Shown: positions 1 to 6,840, numbered from the stretch's first letter. The stretch: 10,923 bases of DNA from Candidatus Magasanikiibacteriota bacterium (GCA_023246565.1 JAHFIE010000026.1:4711-15633), one strand, 5' to 3'. Notes: generated by a model not told the origin, from the letters alone. Numbers and translations: made by a program.

Positions 1-42
1 TCGGGTGGAACCGTCTGTGGTGATCATACCCACTGACCCCGA
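1..42 (+). promoter_or_regulatory. T-box riboswitch, antiterminator domain (5' part cut off by window edge)
   Basis: The conserved T-box element is visible: positions 1-5 (TCGGG) pair with 38-42 (CCCGA), a 7-nt bulge UGGAACC (6-12) matches the family consensus UGGNACC, and 13-15 (GTC) pair with 35-37 (GAC). An upper helix, 17-20 with 30-33, closes a 9-nt loop. In this family the bulge pairs with the free NCCA end of an uncharged tRNA and stabilises the antiterminator. The bulge base N is A, so the partner tRNA should carry U73. Strand 37-42 is shared with the terminator at 37-85, which is the expected switch. It lies directly upstream of thrS, so the inferred ligand is uncharged tRNA-Thr. Stem I with the specifier codon lies before position 1 and cannot be checked here. 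Confidence 0.88.
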
Positions 43-85
43 TGCCAAAAGCTTTCTGTAAAAGAACTGAGGTGTCGGGGTTTTT
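37..85 (+). terminator. Rho-independent terminator of the thrS T-box leader
   Basis: Positions 37-46 (CCCCGATGCC) pair with 71-80 (GGTGTCGGGG) over 10 bp, including two G-U pairs, and five T follow at 81-85. A small inner hairpin (52-55 with 61-64) can form inside the loop. The 5' arm uses the same bases (37-42) that form the 3' strand of the antiterminator, so the two structures exclude each other. Inferred behaviour: charged tRNA-Thr lets this hairpin form and stops transcription 40 nt before thrS; uncharged tRNA prevents it. Confidence 0.88.
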
Positions 86-125
86 AGTTTAACAATAGTT
101 ATCTATTTCTTAAATTTATTTAAAT

Positions 126-1871
126 ATGTCCTCATCATTAAACGATCTCCGTCATTCGTGCGCTCATTTACTTGCCGCTGCAGTTATGGAATTGTGGCCA
201 AACGCGCAACGGACCATTGGCCCGGCAATTGAGCATGGTTTTTATTTTGATTTTGATTTTGGTCAAGATAAAATTTCTGAAGCTGATTTTCCTCGTATTG
301 AAGAAAAAATGCGTACTCTCGTGCCAACCTGGAAAAATTTTGAACGTTTTGAGTTGTCTGCTGAAGATGCAAAAAAAGAATATCCAGGGAATGCCTATAA
401 ACACGAATTAATTGATGAGGTTACTGCTGAAGGTCAAAAGGTGACATTTTATAAATCAGGTGATTATTGGGATCTTTGTCGTGGTGGACATTGTGAACAG
501 CCAAGTGAAGAACTCCAACATTTTAAATTATTATCCGTGGCTGGAGCATATTGGCGAGGAAGTGAAAAAAATAAAATGTTGACTCGTATTTATGGAACCT
601 GTTTTTTGACCGAAGAAGCTTTGCGTGAACATCTGAATATGCTTGAAGAAGCTAAAAAACGAGACCACCGTAAAATTGGTCAGGAACAGAAATTATTTTT
701 TGTTGATGATATGGTTGGTAAGGGTCTTATTATGTGGCTTCCTCATGGTACGATTATCCGTGAACAAATTGAACATTTGGCTGTTGGAAAAGAACAAGAA
801 GGCGGTTATGTACGCGTGGTGACGCCTCATTTGGCAAAAGAGGATCTTTTTTTGACGTCAGGTCATTTACCGTATTACAAAGACAGTATGTACCCGGCAA
901 TGGTTATGGATGATGGTACGTATTATTTAAAAGCCATGAATTGTCCGCATCACCATCGTATTTTTTCTCATGAACCTCGTAGTTATCGGGATTTGCCACT
1001 CCGCATGGCTGAGTATGGTACTGTGTATCGTAATGAATTGTCAGGCACGCTTGCCGGGCTTTTGCGTGTGCGTGGCTTGGCTATGAATGATGCGCATATT
1101 TATTGTCGCAAAGATCAAATTGAGGCTGAATTTCGAGCCGTTATGGAACTGACCATGTCGTATTTTAAACTGTTTGGTTTGGAACAGTATTGGTTTCGAT
1201 TATCATGTTGGAGTCCTGAACATCTTGATAAATACATCAATGAACCAGATAATTGGGAATATGCAGAAGGTGTATTACGTCAGGTACTTAGCGATATGAA
1301 GGTTCCTTTTGTAGAAGTTAAAAACGAAGCAGCTTTTTATGGACCAAAAGTTGATGTGCAATTTACATCAATTATCGGTCGTGAAGAAACCATGTCCACG
1401 ATCCAACTTGATTTTGCGGCTAAAAAAAGGTTTGACTTGAATTACATTGATGAAACCGGTGCGGAAAATAATGAATTATTCGTCATTCATCGTGCACCAC
1501 TTTCTACTCATGAGCGATTTGTGGCTTTCTTGATTGAACATTTTGGTGGAGCATGGCCAGTTTGGCTTTCACCGATTCAAGTTGTATTAGCACCGGTTTC
1601 TTCGGATAAACATTTGGTTGGAACGAATGAACTGGCAAAAAAATGGCGTTCGGCTGGTATTCGTGTTCAGGTGGATGATGCAAAAGAGACTGTGGGTAAT
1701 AAAGTACGAAAGGCTGTTACTCAAAAAATACCTTACATTGTCGTTGTAGGTGATCGTGAAATTTCTGGGGAAGATTTAAGTGTTCGAGTTCGTGGCACTG
1801 AAGAGCCAGTTAAAGTTTCTCAGACTGACTTTTTGGCTCGGGTGTGTGAAGAAATAAAAAGTCGATCATAG
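126..1871 (+). CDS. thrS: Threonyl-tRNA synthetase, TGS-less form
   Basis: Class II synthetase that activates threonine and attaches it to tRNA-Thr in the cytoplasm; 581 aa. The protein begins directly at the editing domain, whose four ligands are present: H10 and H14 (HSCAH) and C118 and H122 (CRGGH). The catalytic core follows (about 185-480), with zinc ligands C273 (MNCP), H324 (NDAH) and H455 (VIHRA), motif 2 around R302-N303-E304 (YRNELSG), and motif 3 with R464. The anticodon-binding domain spans about 483-575. The TGS (N1) domain is absent and cannot be hidden upstream, because an in-frame TAA sits at 111-113. Usual bacterial enzymes are about 640 aa. Compared with the E. coli enzyme, Q381 is replaced by M320 and Q479 by T422; I believe this is a subgroup trait in CPR, not decay. 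No Shine-Dalgarno precedes the ATG. Expression is probably T-box controlled. Confidence 0.97.
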   Translation: MSSSLNDLRHSCAHLLAAAVMELWPNAQRTIGPAIEHGFYFDFDFGQDKISEADFPRIEEKMRTLVPTWKNFERFELSAEDAKKEYPGNAYKHELIDEVTAEGQKVTFYKSGDYWDLCRGGHCEQPSEELQHFKLLSVAGAYWRGSEKNKMLTRIYGTCFLTEEALREHLNMLEEAKKRDHRKIGQEQKLFFVDDMVGKGLIMWLPHGTIIREQIEHLAVGKEQEGGYVRVVTPHLAKEDLFLTSGHLPYYKDSMYPAMVMDDGTYYLKAMNCPHHHRIFSHEPRSYRDLPLRMAEYGTVYRNELSGTLAGLLRVRGLAMNDAHIYCRKDQIEAEFRAVMELTMSYFKLFGLEQYWFRLSCWSPEHLDKYINEPDNWEYAEGVLRQVLSDMKVPFVEVKNEAAFYGPKVDVQFTSIIGREETMSTIQLDFAAKKRFDLNYIDETGAENNELFVIHRAPLSTHERFVAFLIEHFGGAWPVWLSPIQVVLAPVSSDKHLVGTNELAKKWRSAGIRVQVDDAKETVGNKVRKAVTQKIPYIVVVGDREISGEDLSVRVRGTEEPVKVSQTDFLARVCEEIKSRS

Positions 1872-1888
1872 AAGTAAAATTGCTACTT

Positions 1889-1968
1889 AATCAAAATTAA
1901 AATACCCTTTTTTGACTTGCCAGGTTACCGGACGGTCAAAAAAGGGTATTTTAATTTTGGTTATTTTT
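1889..1968. terminator. Long bidirectional terminator hairpin between convergent genes
   Basis: Positions 1889-1916 pair with 1935-1962 over 28 bp without a gap, with one G-T wobble (1891 with 1960). The 18-nt loop holds its own small CC/GG helix. A T-rich run (TTATTTTT, 1961-1968) follows on the plus strand. The hairpin starts 17 nt after the thrS stop and ends 10 nt from the stop of the minus-strand gene, so it can serve both. On the minus strand the sequence after the hairpin is less T-rich, although the A/T half of the stem itself supplies T residues. The stem is much longer than a typical intrinsic terminator. Confidence 0.85.
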
Positions 1969-1971
1969 AGA

Positions 1972-2913
1972 TTAGGCTGCTTTTTTCCACGGGAAGATTT
2001 TACTAGTGATTCTTTTGATAAGGGATGGTTTTTGAGCTGGTTCCTCAGTACGACCACGATTTTGAGGGAATGCAATTACCGGAGCAATTTTTGGTTCAGT
2101 TGATTTTTGGACCGGAATTTCCATGGTAACAGATTCTGAACGCGCTTTTATCTTTTGATGTTGTGGAGAGAGAACTGCTGACCAAGAATCAAGCACTGAA
2201 AGATCATCAAAGTTATTTGTCAGACTCTCTGAAAGATTAATATCCTGAATTGGAGCCAATTCTTCTAAATCTCGCAGGTATACTTTTGCTTCTTGCAAAT
2301 CTTCCTCACAAAAACCGAGATGGCTGAGTATTTTTTGCACCTCAGCTTGTTTTTCCAGAGGTCGCTTCATGATATGACTTTTCTTTAAAATTTTCGAAAA
2401 ATTGTCTTCATAACTTTTAAGACCCCTATAACTTTCTCCCAAGTGTAAGAGTTGAGCAGTATAATTAGAAATTAAATCTCTGCCTTGTGTTTTTGCTTCC
2501 TTAATCAAAACATCGATTCCCAACATGTACATTTCCAGTTCCTTGGCTTTTTTAAGAATATACTGATGAATTTTTTCCATTTTTTCTTGACGTTGTTCAT
2601 GGGTCATTTCATTAGGTCCTTCACCATTGTTTATGTTTTGAGGACTATGTTCTTTGAGAGTACGATATTCTTCATGTTGGCGAATAATTTCTTTTTCTGT
2701 GATCCGAGCGCGAGCCAAAAAATCAGTGACAGTTTCAAATATTCCATTCTCATCATTACTTACTGGTTGAAAACGAGCTTCTAAGATGTTATTTTTTTGT
2801 CTCCCTACCTCTTCTGGAATAGGGACTGGTAAAATATCTGATTTTTTTGAAAATCCAGAATCAACTGGATCATTTTCCCGCTGTATATTTTGCTGTAATC
2901 CTTCTGCACGCAT
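1972..2913 (-). CDS. Hypothetical helical protein with basic C-terminal tail (second gene of a two-gene operon)
   Basis: Not recognised; 313 aa. No signal peptide and no membrane segment are visible, so it is probably cytoplasmic. The first 50 residues are polar with prolines and look disordered. Residues about 57-222 are rich in E, K, Q and L with few prolines or glycines, consistent with a bundle of long helices or coiled coil. Residues about 250-295 are again low in complexity, and the end (about 296-311, LIKRITSKIFPWKK) is a short basic amphipathic stretch that could bind a membrane, nucleic acid or a partner. It starts 9 nt after the stop of the 655-aa gene, on the same strand, and has no Shine-Dalgarno. 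It is almost certainly co-transcribed with that gene, so a shared complex is a reasonable but untested inference. The bidirectional hairpin follows its stop. Confidence 0.85.
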   Translation of the reverse strand: MRAEGLQQNIQRENDPVDSGFSKKSDILPVPIPEEVGRQKNNILEARFQPVSNDENGIFETVTDFLARARITEKEIIRQHEEYRTLKEHSPQNINNGEGPNEMTHEQRQEKMEKIHQYILKKAKELEMYMLGIDVLIKEAKTQGRDLISNYTAQLLHLGESYRGLKSYEDNFSKILKKSHIMKRPLEKQAEVQKILSHLGFCEEDLQEAKVYLRDLEELAPIQDINLSESLTNNFDDLSVLDSWSAVLSPQHQKIKARSESVTMEIPVQKSTEPKIAPVIAFPQNRGRTEEPAQKPSLIKRITSKIFPWKKAA

Positions 2914-2922
2914 AAAAAGAGC

Positions 2923-4890
2923 TTATTTTGTTTCTAATAATGTATCCTGGAATTCATCAACAATTTTAACTCCTTCAGTTGAACCCCTAGTTACAAATAG
3001 AAGACGGAGATCCCGGGCCATATCAGCAAGTTGTTTCAATTCACTACCTGAATATTTTTTCGCAACAATTCTATAAATGGCGTCTGAAAGTTCAGCACGT
3101 TTGTCTGGGGGTGTTAAGCGTGTGGCATCTTCAATACCGATTCCTAATTTTTGTGTCCATAAATCAACGTCAATACTATCTCCAAGAACTTTTTCAAACA
3201 AAGGACCTTTCATCCCGAGTTGCATCTTTGACATAGCTGATTTACCGAGCACGTCAAGATGATCATTTTTTATTTCTCGTCTCGCTTGAATGCCACCTTG
3301 GCGGAATCCTTCTTCTGCAGCTCCTAAAGTTGTGTCGCTGTCTTCTCCTTCATCAATGGTAATGTTACCGCCTCGAATACCTTCCAACCGGATTGGTTTT
3401 TCCGGACCTTTTGGTGTATCCTTGGCTTTGTAAGTTTTTCCAGTCATTCTATCAAGAGTATCTTGCCCAGTTTTAATTGCTTGTGCTGAAACACTCCGAA
3501 GATCTTCTACCATTGCCCTTGCTTCTTCCATAGCTTTTGTTTGTCGTCTCCCTTTGGTACTTGTTAGGCTAACTTTTGCTTCTTGTGTTGTAGCCTTACT
3601 TGCTCCTCGACTCAACATTCTTTCAGCATCATTTTTAATTGGTTTTTGTGGTGCAGAATTAAAAGCTCCGGAAAGGTCTCTTGGTTTTGGGCCAGGGCCT
3701 AAATCAAATTTTGGTACCTCAATACGGTCTGGTTCATTTCCAAAATCAAAAACACTGGCATTTTCATCAATACCACGTTTTGAAGAACGGGTTGGTTGTT
3801 CATCAGTATCCCGTGCTGTAATTAACTCGATTGGTCTCCTGGTTTGGACTTCTGGTAAAGTTTCAGACTCAGCTCCACGACGTGGAGTGGCAGGAATCTC
3901 AGTATCATCGGTTAGTCTTTGAGCCTTGGCAGGTTCATTTTCAGTGGCTCCAAAAGCACCAGCAGCAGCTAGTCCCATAGTACCGACTAGAGCTGCTTTC
4001 GTGAGATTGCTCGATGATGCCCGTGCTTGGACTTTTTTGGGATTCAAATCCAATCCCGGAATGCTTTTACCAAAATCAAGGAAAGCTTTAAATGATTGGT
4101 ATTGTTCGGTCTGTTTAATTTTAGCGGCTTTGTTCGTTAACTTTCCAAATAAACCAACCAGTGGTTCACCATTTTCATTGTACTTAATCCCAGGAAAAAG
4201 GACTTGTAGATCCTCATGATTAATATCAAGCTCGTGATTAACTGCTGATTTAAGAGCTTTTCTATTTATCTCTTCATCTCCACCAGGTACAAAACCATTG
4301 GCAATGATGTTTTCGAGGAATTTTGTGTGGCCTAAAATAATAGTTCTTCCTTCTGCTTCAAGAGGGCTATGTTCAAGGATTTCATCAATAATATAATCTT
4401 TAATTCTATCTGGACGAGTTGCTAATTCGTGCTTGGCTTCAATAGCGCTTACTTTTCTTTCTAATTCAGCGATTTCTTGTTCTAATTGAGTTCTTATTGG
4501 AACTTCTTTTTGTTGAGTCGTTGCATGACTGACTCCTAATTTTTTTGCAAGGGCATAATGTTTGTCTTTTTGCTCAAGTAATTTTATGTCAGCCTCGATT
4601 TTTTCCTTTCGTTTGGCTTTCATTTGTTCGACCCGAGCGCGCAACTCAGCTACGATTTGATCATCATTTAAATCCTTATTAATAATCCCTTCGTATTCAT
4701 TGATTTCATTAAGATCACGGTCATAATTAGTCTCAGCAGGAAGTTCTCTCAATGGGGATACTTTATCATCTTCTCTCTCTGTAGAAGGTTCATCCATGGT
4801 TCTCTCGATTTCATGATCAACATCAAAAGCTGGCATTGATTCAATAGTATCATGGACAGGGCCACGGCCTCGTCTTGCTTCAGCAGGCAT
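2923..4890 (-). CDS. Large hypothetical charged protein with N-terminal coiled coil (first gene of a two-gene operon)
   Basis: Not recognised; 655 aa. Visible regions in order: an acidic, probably disordered start (1-75); a highly charged helical stretch likely to be coiled coil (about 76-155); a mixed, probably folded part (about 160-290); a short Ala/Gly-rich hydrophobic segment (about 299-314, ALVGTMGLAAAGAFGA), which is marginal for a membrane span; a long disordered linker rich in P, T, R and D (about 318-540); and a compact-looking C-terminal part (about 545-650) with hydrophobic helices. There is no N-terminal signal peptide and no catalytic motif I can name. If the segment at 299-314 crosses the membrane, the protein would have two large soluble halves; this is inference. 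A strong promoter lies about 33 nt upstream of the ATG, and there is no Shine-Dalgarno. The 313-aa gene follows after 9 nt. Confidence 0.87.
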   Translation of the reverse strand: MPAEARRGRGPVHDTIESMPAFDVDHEIERTMDEPSTEREDDKVSPLRELPAETNYDRDLNEINEYEGIINKDLNDDQIVAELRARVEQMKAKRKEKIEADIKLLEQKDKHYALAKKLGVSHATTQQKEVPIRTQLEQEIAELERKVSAIEAKHELATRPDRIKDYIIDEILEHSPLEAEGRTIILGHTKFLENIIANGFVPGGDEEINRKALKSAVNHELDINHEDLQVLFPGIKYNENGEPLVGLFGKLTNKAAKIKQTEQYQSFKAFLDFGKSIPGLDLNPKKVQARASSSNLTKAALVGTMGLAAAGAFGATENEPAKAQRLTDDTEIPATPRRGAESETLPEVQTRRPIELITARDTDEQPTRSSKRGIDENASVFDFGNEPDRIEVPKFDLGPGPKPRDLSGAFNSAPQKPIKNDAERMLSRGASKATTQEAKVSLTSTKGRRQTKAMEEARAMVEDLRSVSAQAIKTGQDTLDRMTGKTYKAKDTPKGPEKPIRLEGIRGGNITIDEGEDSDTTLGAAEEGFRQGGIQARREIKNDHLDVLGKSAMSKMQLGMKGPLFEKVLGDSIDVDLWTQKLGIGIEDATRLTPPDKRAELSDAIYRIVAKKYSGSELKQLADMARDLRLLFVTRGSTEGVKIVDEFQDTLLETK

Positions 4891-4922
4891 ATAATTAAAA
4901 TGAAGATATATAATTTAGATTT

Positions 4923-4951
4923 ATTTTAGCACTAACAATGTGTAGTGTCAA
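4923..4951 (-). promoter_or_regulatory. Sigma70-type promoter for the two-gene hypothetical operon
   Basis: Read on the minus strand, a perfect -35 TTGACA (4951-4946) is separated by 17 nt from TAAAAT (4928-4923). A TG one base upstream of the -10 makes it an extended -10 element. Transcription would start near 4916, leaving about 25 nt of leader before the ATG at 4890. Both spacing and sequence are close to ideal, so this is one of the best supported promoters in the window. Confidence 0.78.
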
Positions 4952-4959
4952 AATACACA
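4939..4959. repeat. Small palindrome (operator-like) over the minus-strand -35 element
   Basis: TGTGTA (4939-4944) and TACACA (4954-4959) are perfect inverted repeats around a 9-nt spacer. The -35 hexamer of the minus-strand promoter (4946-4951) sits inside the spacer, and the -35 of the plus-strand promoter starts 9 nt to the right. The position suits an operator for a dimeric repressor that acts on one or both divergent promoters. A 6-bp repeat in AT-rich DNA can arise by chance, and no regulator gene is present here. Confidence 0.35.
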
Positions 4960-4967
4960 GCCTGGGG

Positions 4968-4996
4968 TTGACGAAAATCCATAAATGAAGTAAGGT
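4968..4996 (+). promoter_or_regulatory. Sigma70-type promoter for the 116-aa gene
   Basis: TTGACG (4968-4973) is followed after 17 nt by TAAGGT (4991-4996), which keeps the first two and last bases of the -10 consensus. The expected start near 5003 gives a leader of about 28 nt that contains the Shine-Dalgarno. The -35 is strong and the -10 is weak. The terminator after the single gene supports an independent transcription unit. Confidence 0.5.
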
Positions 4997-5018
4997 GCTC
5001 GGTTCCACTTTTTTCGAA

Positions 5019-5024
5019 AGGGGG
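5019..5024 (+). promoter_or_regulatory. Shine-Dalgarno sequence of the 116-aa gene
   Basis: AGGGGG lies 6 nt upstream of the GTG at 5031 and decides this start codon. It is the only convincing Shine-Dalgarno in the window; the other eight genes have AT-rich upstream sequence without a purine-rich match at the right distance. Confidence 0.72.
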
Positions 5025-5030
5025 TAAGAA

Positions 5031-5381
5031 GTGGTTCTTGTAACTGGTTCGCCAGTAAAATTGGTGTTTTACCCTGAAGAGCGAGAGGTTCGAGTAGTTT
5101 TCGCGCCGGTTGATTGGGCACGAGGAGTACTCATGACGCGGATTTACGAGGTACACGAGGTGAGAACCGAATGTCGTACCTTGAAGGTTACCAGCGTCAA
5201 GAAGGCTGCGAAGGGTGGCTCGGGATCAAAATACCCGGGGTATACCGTCGTAGTCTTTGAGACTGATGTTGATGGGGAGTTTTTTTCTTTTGACTTCCCC
5301 AGCTTCAGCCTCGTCGCCGTCTCAGCGAATCAGGGTGAACAAGTGTACCGGTTCAATGATGGGCCGGATGGGAGGATTTAA
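5031..5381 (+). CDS. Small hypothetical protein, GC-rich monocistronic cassette
   Basis: Not recognised; 116 aa, starting at GTG. The sequence alternates valines and aromatics with charged residues (for example VKLVFYPEEREVRVVF near 9-24 and TVVVFETDVDGEFFSFDF near 72-89), which suggests a small, mostly beta-strand domain, with a Gly/Ser/Lys-rich loop near 58-67. It has no signal peptide, membrane segment or cysteine pair (one Cys only). By hand count it is 51% GC, while stretches of miaA counted the same way give 33-38%. It prefers GAG over GAA (6 to 3) and AAG over AAA (4 to 2), the reverse of its neighbours. It has its own promoter, Shine-Dalgarno and terminator and sits between two divergent operons. 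Recent transfer or a specially expressed conserved small gene are both possible. Coding status is well supported by the Shine-Dalgarno and the flanking signals. Confidence 0.78.
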   Translation: MVLVTGSPVKLVFYPEEREVRVVFAPVDWARGVLMTRIYEVHEVRTECRTLKVTSVKKAAKGGSGSKYPGYTVVVFETDVDGEFFSFDFPSFSLVAVSANQGEQVYRFNDGPDGRI

Positions 5382-5382
5382 T

Positions 5383-5420
5383 CAGCGCTCGCCAAGAAGG
5401 TCGAGCGCTGTGTCATTTTT
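5383..5420 (+). terminator. Rho-independent terminator after the 116-aa gene
   Basis: CAGCGCTCG (5383-5391) pairs perfectly with CGAGCGCTG (5402-5410); two more C-G pairs can form inside (5392-5393 with 5399-5400, one bulged T). Five T follow at 5416-5420 after the spacer TGTCA, so the T-tract is slightly displaced. The stem begins 2 nt after the TAA stop. Confidence 0.82.
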
Positions 5421-5469
5421 GGGCGATGCAATGCCTTCGGAGGTTATTATTTCTGGGTGGATGTTACAC

Positions 5470-5498
5470 TTGAAATTTTGTTGTAATAGGGCTAAAAT
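5470..5498 (+). promoter_or_regulatory. Sigma70-type promoter for the miaB-miaA operon
   Basis: TTGAAA (5470-5475) and TAAAAT (5493-5498) are separated by exactly 17 nt. The expected transcription start near 5505 leaves only about 13 nt before the ATG at 5518. The promoter lies downstream of the terminator at 5383-5420 and supports the miaB start chosen here. Confidence 0.75.
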
Positions 5499-5517
5499 TG
5501 TTACGATAATTATATGT

Positions 5518-6840
5518 ATGCCTAATTATTTTATTACAACACTCGGGTGCCAGATGAATAAAAATGATTCGGAGAGGATCGAGACCATGTTGCGGGGTAT
5601 GGGAATGGATCTGGCAGAAACAGAGGAATCAGCTGATGTTATTGTTATTAACACATGCTCGGTACGGCAAACAGCCGAGGATCGAGTTTATGGTTTTGGT
5701 CGTAATTTCGTAGAACTGAAAAAAAAGAATCCAGGGCTTATTGTTTGTGTAACCGGATGTATGCCGGGTCGGGATAAAGACAGTCGTTTGCGTTCAAAAT
5801 TGGTTGGTGTTGATTTGTACTTTCCAACCAAGGATATGGTATATTTACCTCAGTGGCTCTCAGAGCTTAATCCTGATCTTCGTCCCATGGCTGATCTGGA
5901 AAAAGATTATTTGAGCCTCAAGCCTACCTACCAGAAAAAATTTCAAGCATTTGTCACTATCCAGACCGGATGTAATCATTTTTGTACCTATTGCGTTGTT
6001 CCTTTTTCACGTGGACTTGAAGTGAACCGATCTTTACAAACTATTTTGACAGAAGTCAGAGATTTGGCAGTTGGGGGATGTCTTGAAATAACCTTGTTAG
6101 GTCAGATTGTGAATCATTATCAAGCACCTGATCCAGAACATTTTTCATTGGGGAATTCTTACCAAAAAAATGATTTTGCAAAATTACTTTGGGAAATTAA
6201 TGCTATTCTTGGAATTCAACGGATCCACTGGACGGCACCGCACCCACTGTATATGAATGATGAGCTGATTGATGCCCTGACAATTTTGCCAAAACAAGTT
6301 AATTACCTCCATTTACCGGTTCAGTCAGGTAATAATGAAGTATTGAATCGCATGAATCGTCGCCACACCCGGGAATTTTATCTTGATATTATTACCAAGA
6401 TTAAAGCACGAAAACCGAATATAGCCATTGGAACTGATATTATTGTTGGGTTTAGTGGAGAAACTGATGAACAATTCGCAGATACCATGAGTCTTTTTGC
6501 AGCCTGTGATTTTGATATTTCTTACCATGCCAAATATTCACCCCGAAGTGGCACTGTTGCGGACAAAGTATTTCCTGATACGGTTACCATGGAGAGAAAA
6601 AAAGAACGTTGGTGGAAATTGCAAGTATTAATGGAAGAAACCGTGTTACGAAAAAATCAATCCTATGTCGGAAAAACCATATCTGTGCTCATTGATGATG
6701 CAAAAAACGGTTGGTGCATGGGAAATTCTCCAGAAATGAAACGGGTTCAATGTATGGGTGGAGAAGAGTTAGTAGGTACTATTCAGTCGGTTGTGATTGA
6801 GCGAGCCGAAGAATGGATACTCTGGGGTCAAAGAAAATAA
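5518..6840 (+). CDS. miaB: tRNA-2-methylthio-N6-dimethylallyladenosine synthase (MiaB)
   Basis: Radical SAM methylthiotransferase that adds the 2-methylthio group to i6A37 in tRNAs reading UNN codons; 440 aa. The N-terminal UPF0004 domain holds the auxiliary cluster cysteines C11, C47 and C81. The radical SAM motif CxxxCxxC is C152, C156, C159. A TRAM-like RNA-binding end covers about 384-436. The start at 5518 fits the family N-terminus (FITTLGCQMN) and the promoter only 20 nt upstream; an in-frame opening to 5257 would cross the preceding terminator and gene, so I reject it. Differences from E. coli MiaB: RGEEVSRP is here RGLEVNRS, and LLGQNVN is here LLGQIVN (I197). I recall the GQIVNHY form and the EMKRV and EWILWG tail from CPR proteins, so MiaB, not RimO or MtaB, remains the best call. 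miaA follows after 27 nt. Confidence 0.93.
   Translation: MPNYFITTLGCQMNKNDSERIETMLRGMGMDLAETEESADVIVINTCSVRQTAEDRVYGFGRNFVELKKKNPGLIVCVTGCMPGRDKDSRLRSKLVGVDLYFPTKDMVYLPQWLSELNPDLRPMADLEKDYLSLKPTYQKKFQAFVTIQTGCNHFCTYCVVPFSRGLEVNRSLQTILTEVRDLAVGGCLEITLLGQIVNHYQAPDPEHFSLGNSYQKNDFAKLLWEINAILGIQRIHWTAPHPLYMNDELIDALTILPKQVNYLHLPVQSGNNEVLNRMNRRHTREFYLDIITKIKARKPNIAIGTDIIVGFSGETDEQFADTMSLFAACDFDISYHAKYSPRSGTVADKVFPDTVTMERKKERWWKLQVLMEETVLRKNQSYVGKTISVLIDDAKNGWCMGNSPEMKRVQCMGGEELVGTIQSVVIERAEEWILWGQRK

Noticed and set aside
1889..1962. CRISPR repeat or insertion-sequence end
   Set aside because: The palindrome occurs once, with no array, transposase or target duplication; position after two convergent stops fits a terminator.
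2485..4219. Plus-strand open frames opposite the two-gene operon
   Set aside because: They are antisense to long charged proteins with coherent composition and strong minus-strand promoter; the plus-strand products are Phe/Ser-rich shadows.
4932..5156. Minus-strand open frame of 74 codons across the divergent promoters
   Set aside because: It runs over both promoters and antisense to the start of the 116-aa gene, and has no start signals of its own.
5257..5517. In-frame upstream extension of miaB to an ATG at 5257
   Set aside because: It would cross the 116-aa gene, its terminator and the miaB promoter, and its residues do not resemble the family; the MiaB N-terminus begins at 5518.
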